DNA of 64,000 nt from Rhodospirillaceae bacterium (GTDB lineage: Bacteria; Pseudomonadota; Alphaproteobacteria; DSM-16000; Inquilinaceae): assembly GCA_020638575.1 (NCBI GenBank), contig JACKIH010000003.1, forward strand, positions 2,213,501 to 2,277,500, given 5' to 3'. A program made the translations under genes and the position numbers. Of the stretch, positions 34,101 to 43,068 are shown piece by piece; position 1 is the stretch's first letter; each line of letters opens with the position of its first letter. A model generated the notes under the pieces. It was given only the letters and a program-made list of their open reading frames with translations, was not told the DNA's origin and searched no databases.

Positions 34101-34676
34101 GGTGAGGTTGTTTTCCGCCGCGCGCAGCCGCAGCTCGGCTTCGTGGCGGCGGCTGTGCAGGCCCTGGATGCCGGCGGCTTCTTCCAGGAGCAGGCGGCGT
34201 TCGGCCGGCCTTGCGGCAATCAGGCTGCCGACGCGCCCCTGGCTCACCAGGGCGGGCGAGCCGGAACCGGAATTGCTGTCCTGGAACAGGAGCTGGACGT
34301 CGCGGGCGCGCACCAAGCGGCCGTTCACCCGGTAGTCGGACCCCGATTCCCGCTCGATGCGGCGCGATACCTCCAAGGCATCGGCGGCGTTGAAGGCGGC
34401 CGGTGCGTCGCGCCCGGTATTGTCCAGCACCAGCGTCACCTCGGCGATGTTGCGCGCCGGGCGGGCGGTGCTGCCGCCGAAGATCACGTCGTCCATCTCG
34501 CCGCCGCGCATGCGCCGGGCCGACGCCTCGCCCATCACCCAGCGGAGCGCTTCCACCAGGTTGGACTTGCCGCAGCCGTTGGGGCCGACGACGCCGGTGA
34601 TGCCGGGTGCGATGGGCACCTCGGTGGCGTCGACGAACGACTTGAAGCCGGCGATGCGGAGGGCCGTGAACTGCAC
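31176..34676 (-). CDS. smc: Chromosome segregation ATPase SMC
   Basis: A 1,166-residue condensin ATPase that organises and separates chromosomes. The N-terminal head has Walker A GPNGCGKSN at residues 31-39. Two long Ala/Arg/Glu-rich coiled coils flank a hinge at about 510-640. The C-terminal head has the signature LSGGEQALTALALL and Walker B VLDEVDAPLDDANV. It lies in the order smc, DsbA-like, DUF721, mutY, common in alphaproteobacteria. The coiled-coil region is extremely Ala-rich, and the long open frames on the opposite strand are codon-bias shadows. Confidence 0.96.
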   Translation of the reverse strand: MQFTALRIAGFKSFVDATEVPIAPGITGVVGPNGCGKSNLVEALRWVMGEASARRMRGGEMDDVIFGGSTARPARNIAEVTLVLDNTGRDAPAAFNAADALEVSRRIERESGSDYRVNGRLVRARDVQLLFQDSNSGSGSPALVSQGRVGSLIAARPAERRLLLEEAAGIQGLHSRRHEAELRLRAAENNLTRLDDIIQAMETQLAGLKKQVRQTVRYRNLSDRIRTLEATLLLIGWTVAGARLLAANDAFARADGEVQAADRAVVLAGKAQAAAAAGLPDLRDAAVAAGATVQRLAQAGHELEAEARRVAEAEADLVRQQGQLAADRAREDTLAEDAAAALARLEAEGEALAAAASGEGPAREAALADRNRAQGEVEGLDREVARLTAELAAERTRRAALADRMARLTRRRDEADARYAQALRQAEALRAEIAAGTDLAALEAAIAGEAAALVDLEAAADAAEAALALADTRLAEASDALRQAEARASRLRAEADGLRAATAVQASEGAGGTPVIAQLGVPPGLEAALGAALGDTLNAPADPRAAVGWTGLGAAPAALPPLPEGAEPLAEQVSAPPELARRLAALGVVADAAVGDRLAAHLAPGQELVDREGGVWRWDGFRARAGAPSPGAQRLAQMNRLAALEAELVEALAVAETVAAERAAARAARDGAREAAASARQQVRNRRSELDTRRADAARLARLDAERSARLAAAQDQAAGLEGDRAAIAGDLAATEAEAAALGDLAELEAAGAAARRQLADRRAALAARQQAVDALEREAAQRAARRTTIAEELTRWAERAASAKERIADLDRRAAAAAVRAEELARMPALLAERRVRLADQRGEAEAVQRAAADAVVAAETRQAAADKAVAEAQAILSAAREARVRAEAAIAAARTEMDGLALRAAERLNVRPEGLAGLAGLDAEAPLPDAETVERQHDRLTAERDAMGPVNLRAETEAAELDAQIAGLLRERGDLTEAIHRLRQAIASLNREARERLLGSFDQVDGHFRSLFTRLFGGGEAHLKLTDADDPLEAGLDIVASPPGKRLQSLSLLSGGEQALTALALLFAVFLTNPAPICVLDEVDAPLDDANVDRFCGLLDDLAAGGRTRFLVVTHHRMTMARSHRLYGVTMPEQGVSQLVAVDLERARTFSRPGAAPGGVARRG

Positions 34677-34799
34677 GGGCGTTGCGGGTCCGTCGACGCG
34701 ATGGGTTGAAGGGCCCGGATGCTAGCCGGTTTCAGGGTCCGGCGAAACCGGCCCGCAGCCGCCGCCCGGCCCCTCGGCCCCCCCCGGCGCCGCAACGCC

Positions 34800-34829
34800 G
34801 GGGCGGCCGACGACGGGGCGGCCGACGAC
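34800..34829. repeat. Two tandem copies of a 15-base unit
   Basis: GGGGCGGCCGACGAC occurs twice in direct tandem in the gap between the starts/ends of smc and the DsbA-like gene, ending just before the latter's stop codon. No function is assigned. Confidence 0.7.
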
Positions 34830-34833
34830 GGGT

Positions 34834-35469
34834 CTAGCTCTGGAGCTGCTCCTCGATGCGTTCGACGAACTCGTCAAGCGGCAGCGCGCCGGAAAACACA
34901 TGCCCGTTGAGCACGAAGGTCGGCGTGGCGCGCACGTTGTACTGCTGCTCGCCGTCCAGCCGGAGCTGGATGATCTGGTTGGCCAGGTCGTCGTTGTCCA
35001 TGCAGGCGAGGAACGCCTCTTCCGACAGCCCGGCGAGCTGGCCGATGCGCTGCAGCGCCTCCACCGGGTCTTCGGCCGTGGCCCATTGGCGCTGGCTGGC
35101 GAACAGCTCGTGGATCACCGCGAAGTAGTCCACACCCTCGATGCAGCGGGCGAGCATGCCGGCGCGCAATGCCAGCCCGTCCAGCGGGAAGTCGCGGAAG
35201 ACGAAGCGGAGCTGCCCGGTGTCGATGAACCGGGTCTTCAACTCATCGAAGGTGTCGGTGGCGAAGTTGGCACAGTGGCCGCAGGTGAACGAGGCGTACT
35301 CGATCAGCGTCACCGGCGCGTCGGGATCGCCCATCACGGCGTCGAAGTCGGTGATCGCCGGATCCCATGCCTGGGCCAGTGCGGACCGCAAACCCAGCGG
35401 GCCGGCTGCCGCGAGGACCACTGCGCAGGCCGCAGTCGACGTCAGGTAGGTGCGGCGGGTCAGCGTCAT
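34834..35469 (-). CDS. DsbA-family thiol-disulfide oxidoreductase, exported
   Basis: A 211-residue periplasmic protein. A twin-arginine-like start (TRRTYL) and signal segment end near SALAQA (residue 34). A thioredoxin-fold domain follows with the active site CGHC at residues 63-66, the inserted helical domain, and the cis-Pro strand VRATPTFVLNG. Such proteins form or shuffle disulfides in exported proteins. The start at 35469 was chosen because the signal peptide then begins at once. It lies between smc and the DUF721 gene on the same strand. Confidence 0.88.
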   Translation of the reverse strand: MTLTRRTYLTSTAACAVVLAAAGPLGLRSALAQAWDPAITDFDAVMGDPDAPVTLIEYASFTCGHCANFATDTFDELKTRFIDTGQLRFVFRDFPLDGLALRAGMLARCIEGVDYFAVIHELFASQRQWATAEDPVEALQRIGQLAGLSEEAFLACMDNDDLANQIIQLRLDGEQQYNVRATPTFVLNGHVFSGALPLDEFVERIEEQLQS

Positions 35470-35546
35470 ATCGTCGTCTCTCCCTCGACTGGGCCGGGCT
35501 GTCCCCGGCCATGGATCGCTCCGGTTGCGGCGGACAGGCCCGCCCG

Positions 35547-36014
35547 TCACGTCTCGTCGGCACGGTAAAGGGCCGCGCCCAGCTCGGCCAGTGCCTGGCG
35601 CAGGTCCGGCGACTGCACGTCGGCCAGCGCGGCGGCGATTTCCGCCTCCTCCGCTGGGCTGAGCGGCCGCGGCCGCCGTGGCGGCTTCGGCTGTCCCGGC
35701 ACCCGGCCCGGCACCAGGCGGATGCGGCCCACGGCACGATGGCCGAGATAGGCGTTCACCCGTTCGGCGATCAGCCCACCGGCGTGCTGGACGTCCAGCG
35801 CGTCGGCGGGATGGGTGCGCAGCGTCAGCGTGCCACCGTCACTCTGACCCGCCCGCTGCGGCACAAATTTGTCGATGATGCAGCGATCCGCCAGATCGTC
35901 GCCCACAATGTCGCGCCAGCGCACCGCCACTTCGGCCATGGCCATGCGGCGGCCGCCGGCGAGCTTGCCGGCGATCGGCCCCACGATGCTACCGAGCGAG
36001 CGGGCCTGTGCCAT
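35547..36014 (-). CDS. DUF721 / DciA-like protein
   Basis: A 155-residue protein of the DUF721 family, related to DciA, which loads the replicative helicase in most bacteria. The family core is AEVAVRWRDIVGDDLADRCI followed by GTLTLRTHPADALDVQH and the NAYLGHRAVGRIRLVPGR strand-helix. A Pro/Arg-rich linker and a short helical tail follow. It is divergent from mutY by 81 bases, the usual alphaproteobacterial neighbourhood. Helicase loading is inferred from family. Confidence 0.82.
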   Translation of the reverse strand: MAQARSLGSIVGPIAGKLAGGRRMAMAEVAVRWRDIVGDDLADRCIIDKFVPQRAGQSDGGTLTLRTHPADALDVQHAGGLIAERVNAYLGHRAVGRIRLVPGRVPGQPKPPRRPRPLSPAEEAEIAAALADVQSPDLRQALAELGAALYRADET

Positions 36015-36095
36015 GGCGCGTGTCCGTTCTCCCTACCGACCTGGCGGTCGCATCGGGGCTTGCCCCCGGCGCGCGGCCCCGGCCACCCTTCGGCG

Positions 36096-37175
36096 ATGAC
36101 CATACCACCCAATGCCCCGACTGCCCCGCCCGACCGTTCGGCCCTGCTGGCCTGGTACGACCGGCACCGCCGCCGCCTGCCGTGGCGGGCGGAGCCGGGC
36201 CGCCGGGCCGATCCCTACCACGTGTGGATCAGCGAGATCATGCTGCAGCAGACCACCGTGGCGGCGGTGGCCGACTATTTCCGCCGCTTCACCCAGCGCT
36301 GGCCGACGGTGGCCGACCTGGCGGCGGCCCCGCTCGACGCGGTGCTCACCCAGTGGGCGGGCCTCGGCTACTACGCGCGCGCCCGCAACCTGCACCGCTG
36401 TGCCGGGGCGGTGGCCGCGCGCGGCGGCCGCTTTCCCCAAACGCCGGAGGGTCTGCAAGAGTTGCCGGGCATCGGCCCCTATACCGCCGCCGCCGTCGCC
36501 GCCATCGCCTTCGACCACCCGGTGGTGCCGGTGGACGGCAATGTGGAGCGGGTGACGGCCCGCGTGTTCGCCCTGGTAGAGCCGCTGCCGGCGGGCAAGC
36601 CGGCGCTCAGTGCGGCCGCGCAAACGTTCGCCGGGACCGGGCGGCCGGGCGACCTCGCCCAGGCGCTGATGGATCTGGGAGCGACCGTGTGCACCCCCCG
36701 GCAGCCCCGCTGCGGGGTGTGCCCGTGGCACGACGCCTGCGCGGCCCGCCGCCTGGGCATCGCCGCGGAGCTGCCGGCAAAGGCGGAGAAGCCGGACAGG
36801 CCGCTGCGGCGCGGCACCGCCTACTGGCTGACCGACCCGAGCGGTGCGGTGTGGCTGCGCCGCCGGCCGGAACGTGGCCTCTTGGGGGGCATGGTGGAGG
36901 TGCCGTCGAGCCCCTGGCTGGCCCATGCCGGACCGGCCGAGACGCCACCGGTCGCCGCCGCCTGGCGCACCCTGCCGGGCCAGGTGCGCCACACCTTCAC
37001 GCATTTCCACCTGGAGCTGACGGTGGCCGCCGCCCGCGCCCATGCGGCCACGGCACTGCCGGACGGCTTCTGGTCGCCGGTCGAGCGGCTGGGCGAGCTT
37101 GCCCTGCCGACGGTGATGGTGAAGGTGGTGCGCCACGCGCTGGCCCATGCCGGGAAGACGGGCGATGGACTCTAG
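36096..37175 (+). CDS. mutY: A/G-specific adenine DNA glycosylase
   Basis: Base excision repair enzyme that removes adenine opposite 8-oxoguanine. The 359-residue product has catalytic Glu47 (SEIMLQQT), the helix-hairpin-helix LPGIGPYTAAAV, catalytic Asp147 (VDGNVERV), and the [4Fe-4S] ligands C199-x6-C206-x2-C209-x5-C215. The C-terminal NUDIX-like domain (about 235-350) reads the opposite base, with the FTHFHLEL strand. The ATG at 36096 fits the family start. Its stop overlaps the stop of hpnM on the other strand (shared CTAG). Confidence 0.96.
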   Translation: MTIPPNAPTAPPDRSALLAWYDRHRRRLPWRAEPGRRADPYHVWISEIMLQQTTVAAVADYFRRFTQRWPTVADLAAAPLDAVLTQWAGLGYYARARNLHRCAGAVAARGGRFPQTPEGLQELPGIGPYTAAAVAAIAFDHPVVPVDGNVERVTARVFALVEPLPAGKPALSAAAQTFAGTGRPGDLAQALMDLGATVCTPRQPRCGVCPWHDACAARRLGIAAELPAKAEKPDRPLRRGTAYWLTDPSGAVWLRRRPERGLLGGMVEVPSSPWLAHAGPAETPPVAAAWRTLPGQVRHTFTHFHLELTVAAARAHAATALPDGFWSPVERLGELALPTVMVKVVRHALAHAGKTGDGL

Positions 37176-37795
37176 CTGCCGTCCCGCTGGCGGGCGGTGT
37201 TGGCCTCGATCTCCTGGAGCAGCCCCTCGATGCCGGAACGGCGGTAGACCGCGGCGAACTCCGAGCGCTGGCGCGCCACCTCGCTCACCCGGCGGTCGAG
37301 GAACACATCCAGCACCCGCCATTGCCCGCCGAACTGGCGCATCAGGTATTCGATGTTGACCGAGCGGCGTTCCGGGGCCGATAGCACCGTGGTCACCAGC
37401 ACCTGGCCCGGCCGGATTTCCTGTTCGCCGCCATACTGGAACTGCTGGCCGGAATAGCCGTCGAAGCGGCCGGCGAACACGGCGACGGACATACGGGTGA
37501 AGGCGTCCACGTAGCGGGCGCGGGTCTCGGCATCGAGCGCGTCGTAGGCTTCCGGCCCCAGCACCAGGCGCGCCATCTGGTCGAAGGCGAAGGTGTCGCT
37601 GAGCACTGGGCCGAGCAGGTCCACCCGGCCGTCGAAGCCCAGCGACTCGGCGTTCTGCATGGCCTCCAGGAGCGTGTCGGAGAGCCGGATCACCGGGGCG
37701 GACGGGCCGTCGTCCGGCGTCTGCGCCGGGGCGGCGGCCGTTGCGACGGCAAGGAACAGCGGGACCAGCAGCGTGCGGGCGAGGCGGCGGATCAC
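37172..37795 (-). CDS. hpnM: HpnM, MlaC/Ttg2-like periplasmic protein of hopanoid clusters
   Basis: A 207-residue exported protein. A signal peptide (residues 1-24, cut after APAQ) is followed by a Tol-Tol-Ttg2/MlaC fold (LSDTFAFDQMARLVLGPEAY, ARYVDAFTRMSVAVFAGRFD, VNIEYLMRQFGGQWRVLDVF). MlaC proteins carry phospholipids between membranes. In hopanoid clusters the relative HpnM stands next to the HpnN transporter and probably carries hopanoids. GTG at 37795 was used as start, with AGGGAG upstream. It is divergent from hpnN over 201 bases. Confidence 0.88.
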   Translation of the reverse strand: MIRRLARTLLVPLFLAVATAAAPAQTPDDGPSAPVIRLSDTLLEAMQNAESLGFDGRVDLLGPVLSDTFAFDQMARLVLGPEAYDALDAETRARYVDAFTRMSVAVFAGRFDGYSGQQFQYGGEQEIRPGQVLVTTVLSAPERRSVNIEYLMRQFGGQWRVLDVFLDRRVSEVARQRSEFAAVYRRSGIEGLLQEIEANTARQRDGS

Positions 37796-37996
37796 GGGCG
37801 GTGGGCTCCCTAGCAGGCTGTTGAAAAACTCAGGTGACTCGCCCTGGGCGCCCACCGGTGAGGTGGGGCTGCCGCCAGCGATCGGTTGCGCGGCGCCCGG
37901 GTGATCCGCCAACAATGTGTCGGAACCCTGACGTTGTCCCCGACGCCGTGCCCAGGTGTCGAGGCCATCGCCGCCCGCATTCGGAAGCTCCCACCC

Positions 37997-40654
37997 ATGG
38001 CCGCCGCTCCCGCCTCGCCGTCCCTGTCGCTGCCGCGCCTGGCCGAAGCCATGGCCCGGCATCACCCAATCGTGATCGGGCTGTGGGTGCTGCTGGCCGC
38101 CGCCTCGGTGTGGCTGGCGGCGACGCGGCTGGGCATCGATACCGGCACCGAGGAGATGATCGATCCCGAGGTGCCGTTCCGCCGCGATAGCATCGCCTTC
38201 AACCAGGCCTTCCCGGCATTGGACGAAGTGCTGCTGGTGGTCATCGACGCGCCGACGCCGGAGGAGGCGGACGCCGCGGCAGCGGCCCTCGCTGGGCGCC
38301 TGGAGCCCCAGACCGACCTGTTCGGCGCCATCGCCGTGCCCGCGGCGGACCCGTTCTTCCACCGCAATGGCCTGCTCTACCTGGACACCGAGACGCTGAC
38401 GGCGATGTCCGACCGCATCGCCGAAGCCCAGCCGCTGCTGATCAGCCTGGCCGACGACCCCACCCTGGGCGGGCTGTTCGACGTGCTGATCGAGGCGGCC
38501 GAGGCGGCCGGCGGCGACGCGGCCATGCCGGTGGGCAGCGGTCTGCCCGCCTTCTTCGACACCGTTTCGGAACAGGTGGCGGCCGTCACCATCGGCTTGC
38601 CCGGCCAGATGTCGTGGCGGCGGCTGATGGCGGGCGACGCCACCTCGCTGGTGCGCACCCGCGCCTTCATTCTCGCCCACCCCGCCGTCGACACTGCCTC
38701 GCTGGCGCTGGCCCGCAACGCCATCGCCGCAGTGCGGGCAGCGGCCATCGACCTGGGGCTGGCCGAACAGGGCATCACCGTGCGGCTGACCGGCGAGCCG
38801 GCGCTCAAGACCGCGGAACTGGCCACCGTGTCCAAGGGGGCAGCGCTGGCGGGCGTGCTTTCCTTCATCCTGGTGGCGCTGTTGCTGGTGTGGGGCCTGG
38901 GCAGCGCCCGGCTGATCGCCGCCGTGCTCGCCACCCTGGTGGTGGGGCTGCTGGTGACCGCCGGCTTCGCCACCGTGGCGGTGGGGGCACTCAACCTGAT
39001 CTCCGTCGCCTTCGCCGTGCTGTTCGTCGGCCTGGCGGTGGATTTCGGCATCCATGTCGCGCTGCGCTGCCGCGAGGTGGCGGAGGCAGGTGCTAACGGG
39101 CAGGCAGGGGCGGCGCGCGCCCCCACCATCGCGGACGCCGTGGCCGGCGTCGGCCCGGCCCTGGCGCTGGCCAGCGTGTGCGCGGCGGTCGGCTTCCTCT
39201 CCTTCGCGCCCACCGCCTATCGCGGCCTGGCCGAACTGGGCGTGATCTCCGCCGGCGGCATGGCGGTGGCGCTGGTCGCCAACCTGACGCTGATGCCGGC
39301 CCTGCTGGCGGCACTGAAGGCGGTACGGCCGGCCAAGCGGCGGCCGCTGTCGGGCTCGTTCTATGCCCGGGCGACCGTGGGCGCGGGCCGGCCCATCCTG
39401 GCGGTGGCGGCGGCGACCACCGTGGCGGCGGCGGTTCTGGCGCCCTTCGTCGGCTTCGACGTCAATCCGCTGAACCTCCAGGATCCCGGCCTGGAAGCCG
39501 TCTCCACCTACCGCGACCTGGCGAGCGACCCCGCCACCTCGCCCTATTCCGCCCAGGTGCTGGTGGCCGACCGGGAGGCCGCAGCGGCCCTCGCCGAGCG
39601 CCTGCGCGCAGTGCCGGAGGTGGGCCGCGTGCTCTCCATCGCCAGCTTCCTGCCGGAAGACCAGGAGCGGCGGCTGGAGATCATCGACACCATGGCGCTC
39701 TTCCTGACGCCGCTGCTGCTGCCGCCCACAGGCGATCCGCCGTCGGCAACCTCCATCGACGACCTGCAGGCCGCCCTTGCCGCCGCCCGTCCCGACGATC
39801 CGGACCTGGCCGCCGCCTTCGCTCGGCTGGACGATGCTCTGACCGCCTTCCAGACCCATTTCGCCGGCGACCCGGCGGCCCTGGAGCGCCTGTCCGACCG
39901 CCTGGTGGGCACCCTGCCGGCCTGGCTCGGCGACTTCGCGTTGGCACTCCAGCCGGACCCGCCGCAGTCGATCGACGACCTGCCGGCCTCGCTGCGCGAA
40001 CGCTGGATCGGCACCGGCGGCCAGTTCCGCGTGGAGGCGACGCCCGCCGTCGACGTGTCGGCGTCGTCGGCCATGCGCGAGTTCGCCGCGGCCGTGCTGG
40101 CGGTGGCCGACGATGCCACCGGCCCGCCGGTGGTGCTGAGCCGCGCCAGCGACACCGTGATCGGCGCCTTCTACGAGGCCACGGGTCTCACCCTCTTTGG
40201 CATCCTGGTGGTGCTGATCGCCGTGCAGCGGCGCCTTGACGATATCGTGATGACGCTGCTGCCCCTGGGCATCGCGGCCCTGTGGACGCTGGCGGTGGCA
40301 GTGGTGCTGGGCTTGTCCTTCAACCTCGCCAACGTCATCGTGCTGCCGCTGCTGTTCGGCCTCGGCGTCGCCAGTTCCATCCACCTGGTGACCCGGCGCC
40401 GCCAGGTGCGCGCGGGCGGCACCAGCGTGGTGGACACCGCCACGCCGCGGGCCGTGCTGTTCAGCGCGCTCACCACCATTGCCTCGTTCGGCAGCCTGGC
40501 GGTGTCGCCGCACCGGGGCATGTCGAGCATGGGCGAATTGTTGACCATTGCGATCATTGCAGTGCTGCTGGCCACCCTGGTGGTGCTGCCCTGCCTTATG
40601 GCGGAACTGGATGCCCGGCGCGCCGGCAAACCCGACAAAAAGACTCGGATTTAG
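37997..40654 (+). CDS. hpnN: HpnN, RND/MMPL-family hopanoid transporter
   Basis: An 885-residue inner-membrane exporter that moves hopanoids to the outer membrane. It has the two-fold RND/MMPL layout: one N-terminal helix, a large periplasmic domain (about 50-270), a helix bundle (280-420), a second periplasmic domain (440-700) and a second bundle (710-870). The bundle motifs are NLISVAFAVLFVGLAVDFGI in the first half and NLANVIVLPLLFGLGVASSI in the second. The ATG at 37997 was chosen by the family start (RLAEAMARHHPIVIGLWVLL). ispH and hpnH follow on the same strand. Confidence 0.93.
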   Translation: MAAAPASPSLSLPRLAEAMARHHPIVIGLWVLLAAASVWLAATRLGIDTGTEEMIDPEVPFRRDSIAFNQAFPALDEVLLVVIDAPTPEEADAAAAALAGRLEPQTDLFGAIAVPAADPFFHRNGLLYLDTETLTAMSDRIAEAQPLLISLADDPTLGGLFDVLIEAAEAAGGDAAMPVGSGLPAFFDTVSEQVAAVTIGLPGQMSWRRLMAGDATSLVRTRAFILAHPAVDTASLALARNAIAAVRAAAIDLGLAEQGITVRLTGEPALKTAELATVSKGAALAGVLSFILVALLLVWGLGSARLIAAVLATLVVGLLVTAGFATVAVGALNLISVAFAVLFVGLAVDFGIHVALRCREVAEAGANGQAGAARAPTIADAVAGVGPALALASVCAAVGFLSFAPTAYRGLAELGVISAGGMAVALVANLTLMPALLAALKAVRPAKRRPLSGSFYARATVGAGRPILAVAAATTVAAAVLAPFVGFDVNPLNLQDPGLEAVSTYRDLASDPATSPYSAQVLVADREAAAALAERLRAVPEVGRVLSIASFLPEDQERRLEIIDTMALFLTPLLLPPTGDPPSATSIDDLQAALAAARPDDPDLAAAFARLDDALTAFQTHFAGDPAALERLSDRLVGTLPAWLGDFALALQPDPPQSIDDLPASLRERWIGTGGQFRVEATPAVDVSASSAMREFAAAVLAVADDATGPPVVLSRASDTVIGAFYEATGLTLFGILVVLIAVQRRLDDIVMTLLPLGIAALWTLAVAVVLGLSFNLANVIVLPLLFGLGVASSIHLVTRRRQVRAGGTSVVDTATPRAVLFSALTTIASFGSLAVSPHRGMSSMGELLTIAIIAVLLATLVVLPCLMAELDARRAGKPDKKTRI

Positions 40655-40796
40655 CGGCGCTCAGGGCCTGGATCGATCGGCAAAAACGCCTTATGAGTGG
40701 CCGGTGGAGTCGATGCCGCCGTCCGGTGGCATGGTGCGGCGGCGGGCGGTGCCCCGCGGTCGCGACGGCCCCCACCACGCGGAGGGAGTAGGGTTC

Positions 40797-41750
40797 ATGT
40801 CGGGGTTACCGCTCAAGGTCGTCCTGGCCCAGCCACGCGGCTTCTGCGCCGGCGTGGAGCGCGCCATCGACATCGTGGAGCGCGCGCTGGTGAAGTACGG
40901 GCCGCCGGTCTATGTGCGCCACGAGATCGTGCACAACCAGCGCGTGGTGGAAACCCTGCGGGCGCGCGGTGCCGTGTTCGTGGAGGAGGTGGAGGAGGTG
41001 CCGTCGGGTGCGGTCACCATCTTCAGCGCCCACGGCGTTGCCCAGCGCGTGGTGGACGATGCGCAAGGCCGCACGCTGCACGTGATCGACGCCACCTGCC
41101 CCCTGGTCGCCAAGGTGCACAAGGAAGGCCAGCGCTACGCCCGCAAGGACTACGACGTGGTGCTGATCGGCCACCACGGCCACCCGGAGGTGGAAGGCAC
41201 CATGGGCCGCATCAGCGGGCCGGTGCACCTGGTGTCCTCGGTGAAGGACGTGGCGACGCTGGAGCCCAGCGATCCCGAGCGCCTCGCCTACGTCACCCAG
41301 ACCACGCTCAGCGTCGACGACACCCGCGAGATCATCGAAGCGCTGAAGGTGCGCTTCCCGGCCATCGCCGGGCCCAGCACCAAGGACATCTGCTACGCCA
41401 CCCAGAACCGCCAGACCGCCGTGCGCGAGCTGGCCCAGCAGGTCGACATGATCCTGGTGGTGGGGGCAGCCAACTCGTCCAACTCCAACCGCCTGCGCGA
41501 GATCGGCGCCGACCTGGGCAAGCCAAGCTACCTGATCGCCGATGCCGACGCGCTGGATCCGGCCTGGTTCGACGGCAAGGCGACGGTCGGCATCACCGCC
41601 GGAGCGTCCGCCCCGGAAGACCTGGTGCAGGAGGTGATCGACCGGCTGCGCACCTGGCGCACGGTCGAGGTCGGGCGGCTGGCCGGCGTGCAGGAGAACG
41701 TACATTTCCGTCTGCCGTCGGAGCTGCGGGAAGTCAGCCCGGCGGCGTGA
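40797..41750 (+). CDS. ispH: 4-hydroxy-3-methylbut-2-enyl diphosphate reductase
   Basis: Last enzyme of the MEP pathway, making IPP and DMAPP with a [4Fe-4S] cluster. The 317-residue product has cluster ligands Cys17 (RGFCAGVERA), Cys101 (DATCPLV) and Cys199 (KDICYATQ). Active-site His motifs are EIVHN, SAHG and GHHGHPEV, and the end has NSSNSNRL. GGAGGGAG lies just before the ATG at 40797. Its place between hpnN and hpnH links isoprenoid supply with hopanoid production, an inference from context. Confidence 0.96.
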   Translation: MSGLPLKVVLAQPRGFCAGVERAIDIVERALVKYGPPVYVRHEIVHNQRVVETLRARGAVFVEEVEEVPSGAVTIFSAHGVAQRVVDDAQGRTLHVIDATCPLVAKVHKEGQRYARKDYDVVLIGHHGHPEVEGTMGRISGPVHLVSSVKDVATLEPSDPERLAYVTQTTLSVDDTREIIEALKVRFPAIAGPSTKDICYATQNRQTAVRELAQQVDMILVVGAANSSNSNRLREIGADLGKPSYLIADADALDPAWFDGKATVGITAGASAPEDLVQEVIDRLRTWRTVEVGRLAGVQENVHFRLPSELREVSPAA

Positions 41751-41806
41751 CCGGTTTCCCCTTGCCGGCCTGCGGAGCCGGCCCCAACGCGTGAAGGAGG
41801 CGGCCC

Positions 41807-42967
41807 TTGGGCGTGCCGTTTCGCCAACAGGCTCGAATCGCCAGCTACATCCTCGGCCAGCGCCTGCGCGGCCGGAAGCGCTACCCGCTGGTGCTGATGC
41901 TGGAGCCGCTGTTCCGCTGCAACCTGGCCTGTGCGGGCTGCGGCAAGATCGACTACCCCGACGCCATCCTGAACCGCCGGCTGTCGGTCGACGACTGCCT
42001 GGCGGCGGCCGAGGAATGCGGCGCCCCCATGGTGGCCATCCCTGGCGGCGAGCCGCTGCTGCACAAGGAGATCGGGGACATCGTCGCCGGCCTGGTGGCG
42101 CGCAGGAAATACGTGTCGCTGTGCACCAACGCGCTCCTGCTGGAAAAGAAGCTCCACCTGTTCACCCCCAGCCGCTACCTGTTCTTCTCCGTCCATCTCG
42201 ACGGACTGAAGGAGGAGCACGACCGCGCCGTCTGCCAGACGGGCGTGTTCGACAAGGCGGTGAAGGCGATCGCCGCGGCCAAGGCCAAGGGTTTCACGGT
42301 CAACGTCAACGCCACCATCTTCGAAGGCATGCCGGCCGAACGCATCGCCGCGTTCCTGGAGTTCTGCCGGGAGACCAAGGTCGGCGTCACCATCTCCCCC
42401 GGCTACGCCTACGAGCGCGCCCCCGACCAGCAGCACTTCCTCAACCGGCGGCGCACCAAGGAGCTTTTCCGCAGCGTGCTGGCGGCGGGCAAGGGCCGCA
42501 AATGGCCGCTCACCCACTCTTCGCTCTATCTCGATTTCCTCGCCGGCAACCAGACCTACACCTGCACCCCCTGGGGCATGCCGACGCGCAACATCTTCGG
42601 CTGGCAGCGCCCCTGCTACCTGCTGAACGAGGGCTACGCGAAGACCTATGCCGAGCTGATGGACAGCACCCACTGGGACAGCTACGGCACCGGCAACTAC
42701 GAAAAATGCGCCAACTGCATGGCCCATTGCGGCTATGAGCCGACGGCGGCGGCCGATGCCGCAGCCAACCCGCTGAAGCTCGCCTGGGTGAAGCTGCGCG
42801 GCGTGCGCACGGCCGGGCCGATGGCGCCGGAAATCGCGCTGGAGCGCCAGCGGCCGGCCGAGTTCATGTTCGACCATCTGGTGGCCGGTGCGGTGAAGGA
42901 CCTGCACACACCCGCCCAGCCGCCCGCCAACAGCCCATCTCCGGCGCAGGCCCGCGCCGGCCGCTGA
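41807..42967 (+). CDS. hpnH: HpnH, adenosyl-hopene transferase (radical SAM)
   Basis: Radical SAM enzyme that adds the 5'-deoxyadenosyl group to hopene, the first step to C35 hopanoids. The 386-residue product has the cluster motif C38-x3-C42-x2-C45 (FRCNLACAGCG), GGEPLLH, the LDGLKEEHDR loop and a Cys-containing C-terminal part (TCTPWGMPTRNIFGWQRPCY; YEKCANCMAHCG). It starts with TTG at 41807. GAAGGAGG lies 6 bases upstream and the product MGVPFRQQARIASYIL then aligns with family starts. Palindromic element copy C begins right after its stop. Confidence 0.95.
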   Translation: MGVPFRQQARIASYILGQRLRGRKRYPLVLMLEPLFRCNLACAGCGKIDYPDAILNRRLSVDDCLAAAEECGAPMVAIPGGEPLLHKEIGDIVAGLVARRKYVSLCTNALLLEKKLHLFTPSRYLFFSVHLDGLKEEHDRAVCQTGVFDKAVKAIAAAKAKGFTVNVNATIFEGMPAERIAAFLEFCRETKVGVTISPGYAYERAPDQQHFLNRRRTKELFRSVLAAGKGRKWPLTHSSLYLDFLAGNQTYTCTPWGMPTRNIFGWQRPCYLLNEGYAKTYAELMDSTHWDSYGTGNYEKCANCMAHCGYEPTAAADAAANPLKLAWVKLRGVRTAGPMAPEIALERQRPAEFMFDHLVAGAVKDLHTPAQPPANSPSPAQARAGR

Positions 42968-43068
42968 GGCTTTCTTGCTCGGGCTGCACCGCCCGCACCC
43001 CCACCCGGCCGCCCAATCAGCACACTGTCGTTGGGCGGCCGGGTGGGAGTGCGGGCCGGGACCGAGTC
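42968..43068 (-). repeat. Palindromic element copy C
   Basis: This copy is in reverse orientation. The tail side (GGCTTTCTTGCTC...) begins at the first base after the hpnH stop codon. Arms are 42991-43016 and 43031-43056, pairing at 25 of 26 positions around a 14-base loop TCAGCACACTGTCG. The head side ends ACCGAGTC. The loop differs from the common TACAATGG core, so this copy keeps the stem while the loop has drifted or been swapped. Confidence 0.85.

Noticed and set aside
31299..34709. A very long open frame (over 1,100 residues) on the strand opposite smc
   Set aside because: It is the frame shadow of high third-position G+C in an Ala/Glu/Arg-rich coiled-coil gene. Its product is His/Arg/Gln-rich with no domain.
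37808..37830. Sequence CTAGCAGGCTGTTGAAAAAC upstream of hpnM, reminiscent of insertion sequence ends
   Set aside because: Only one end is seen. No matching inverted end, target duplication or transposase fragment was found nearby, so no mobile element is called.
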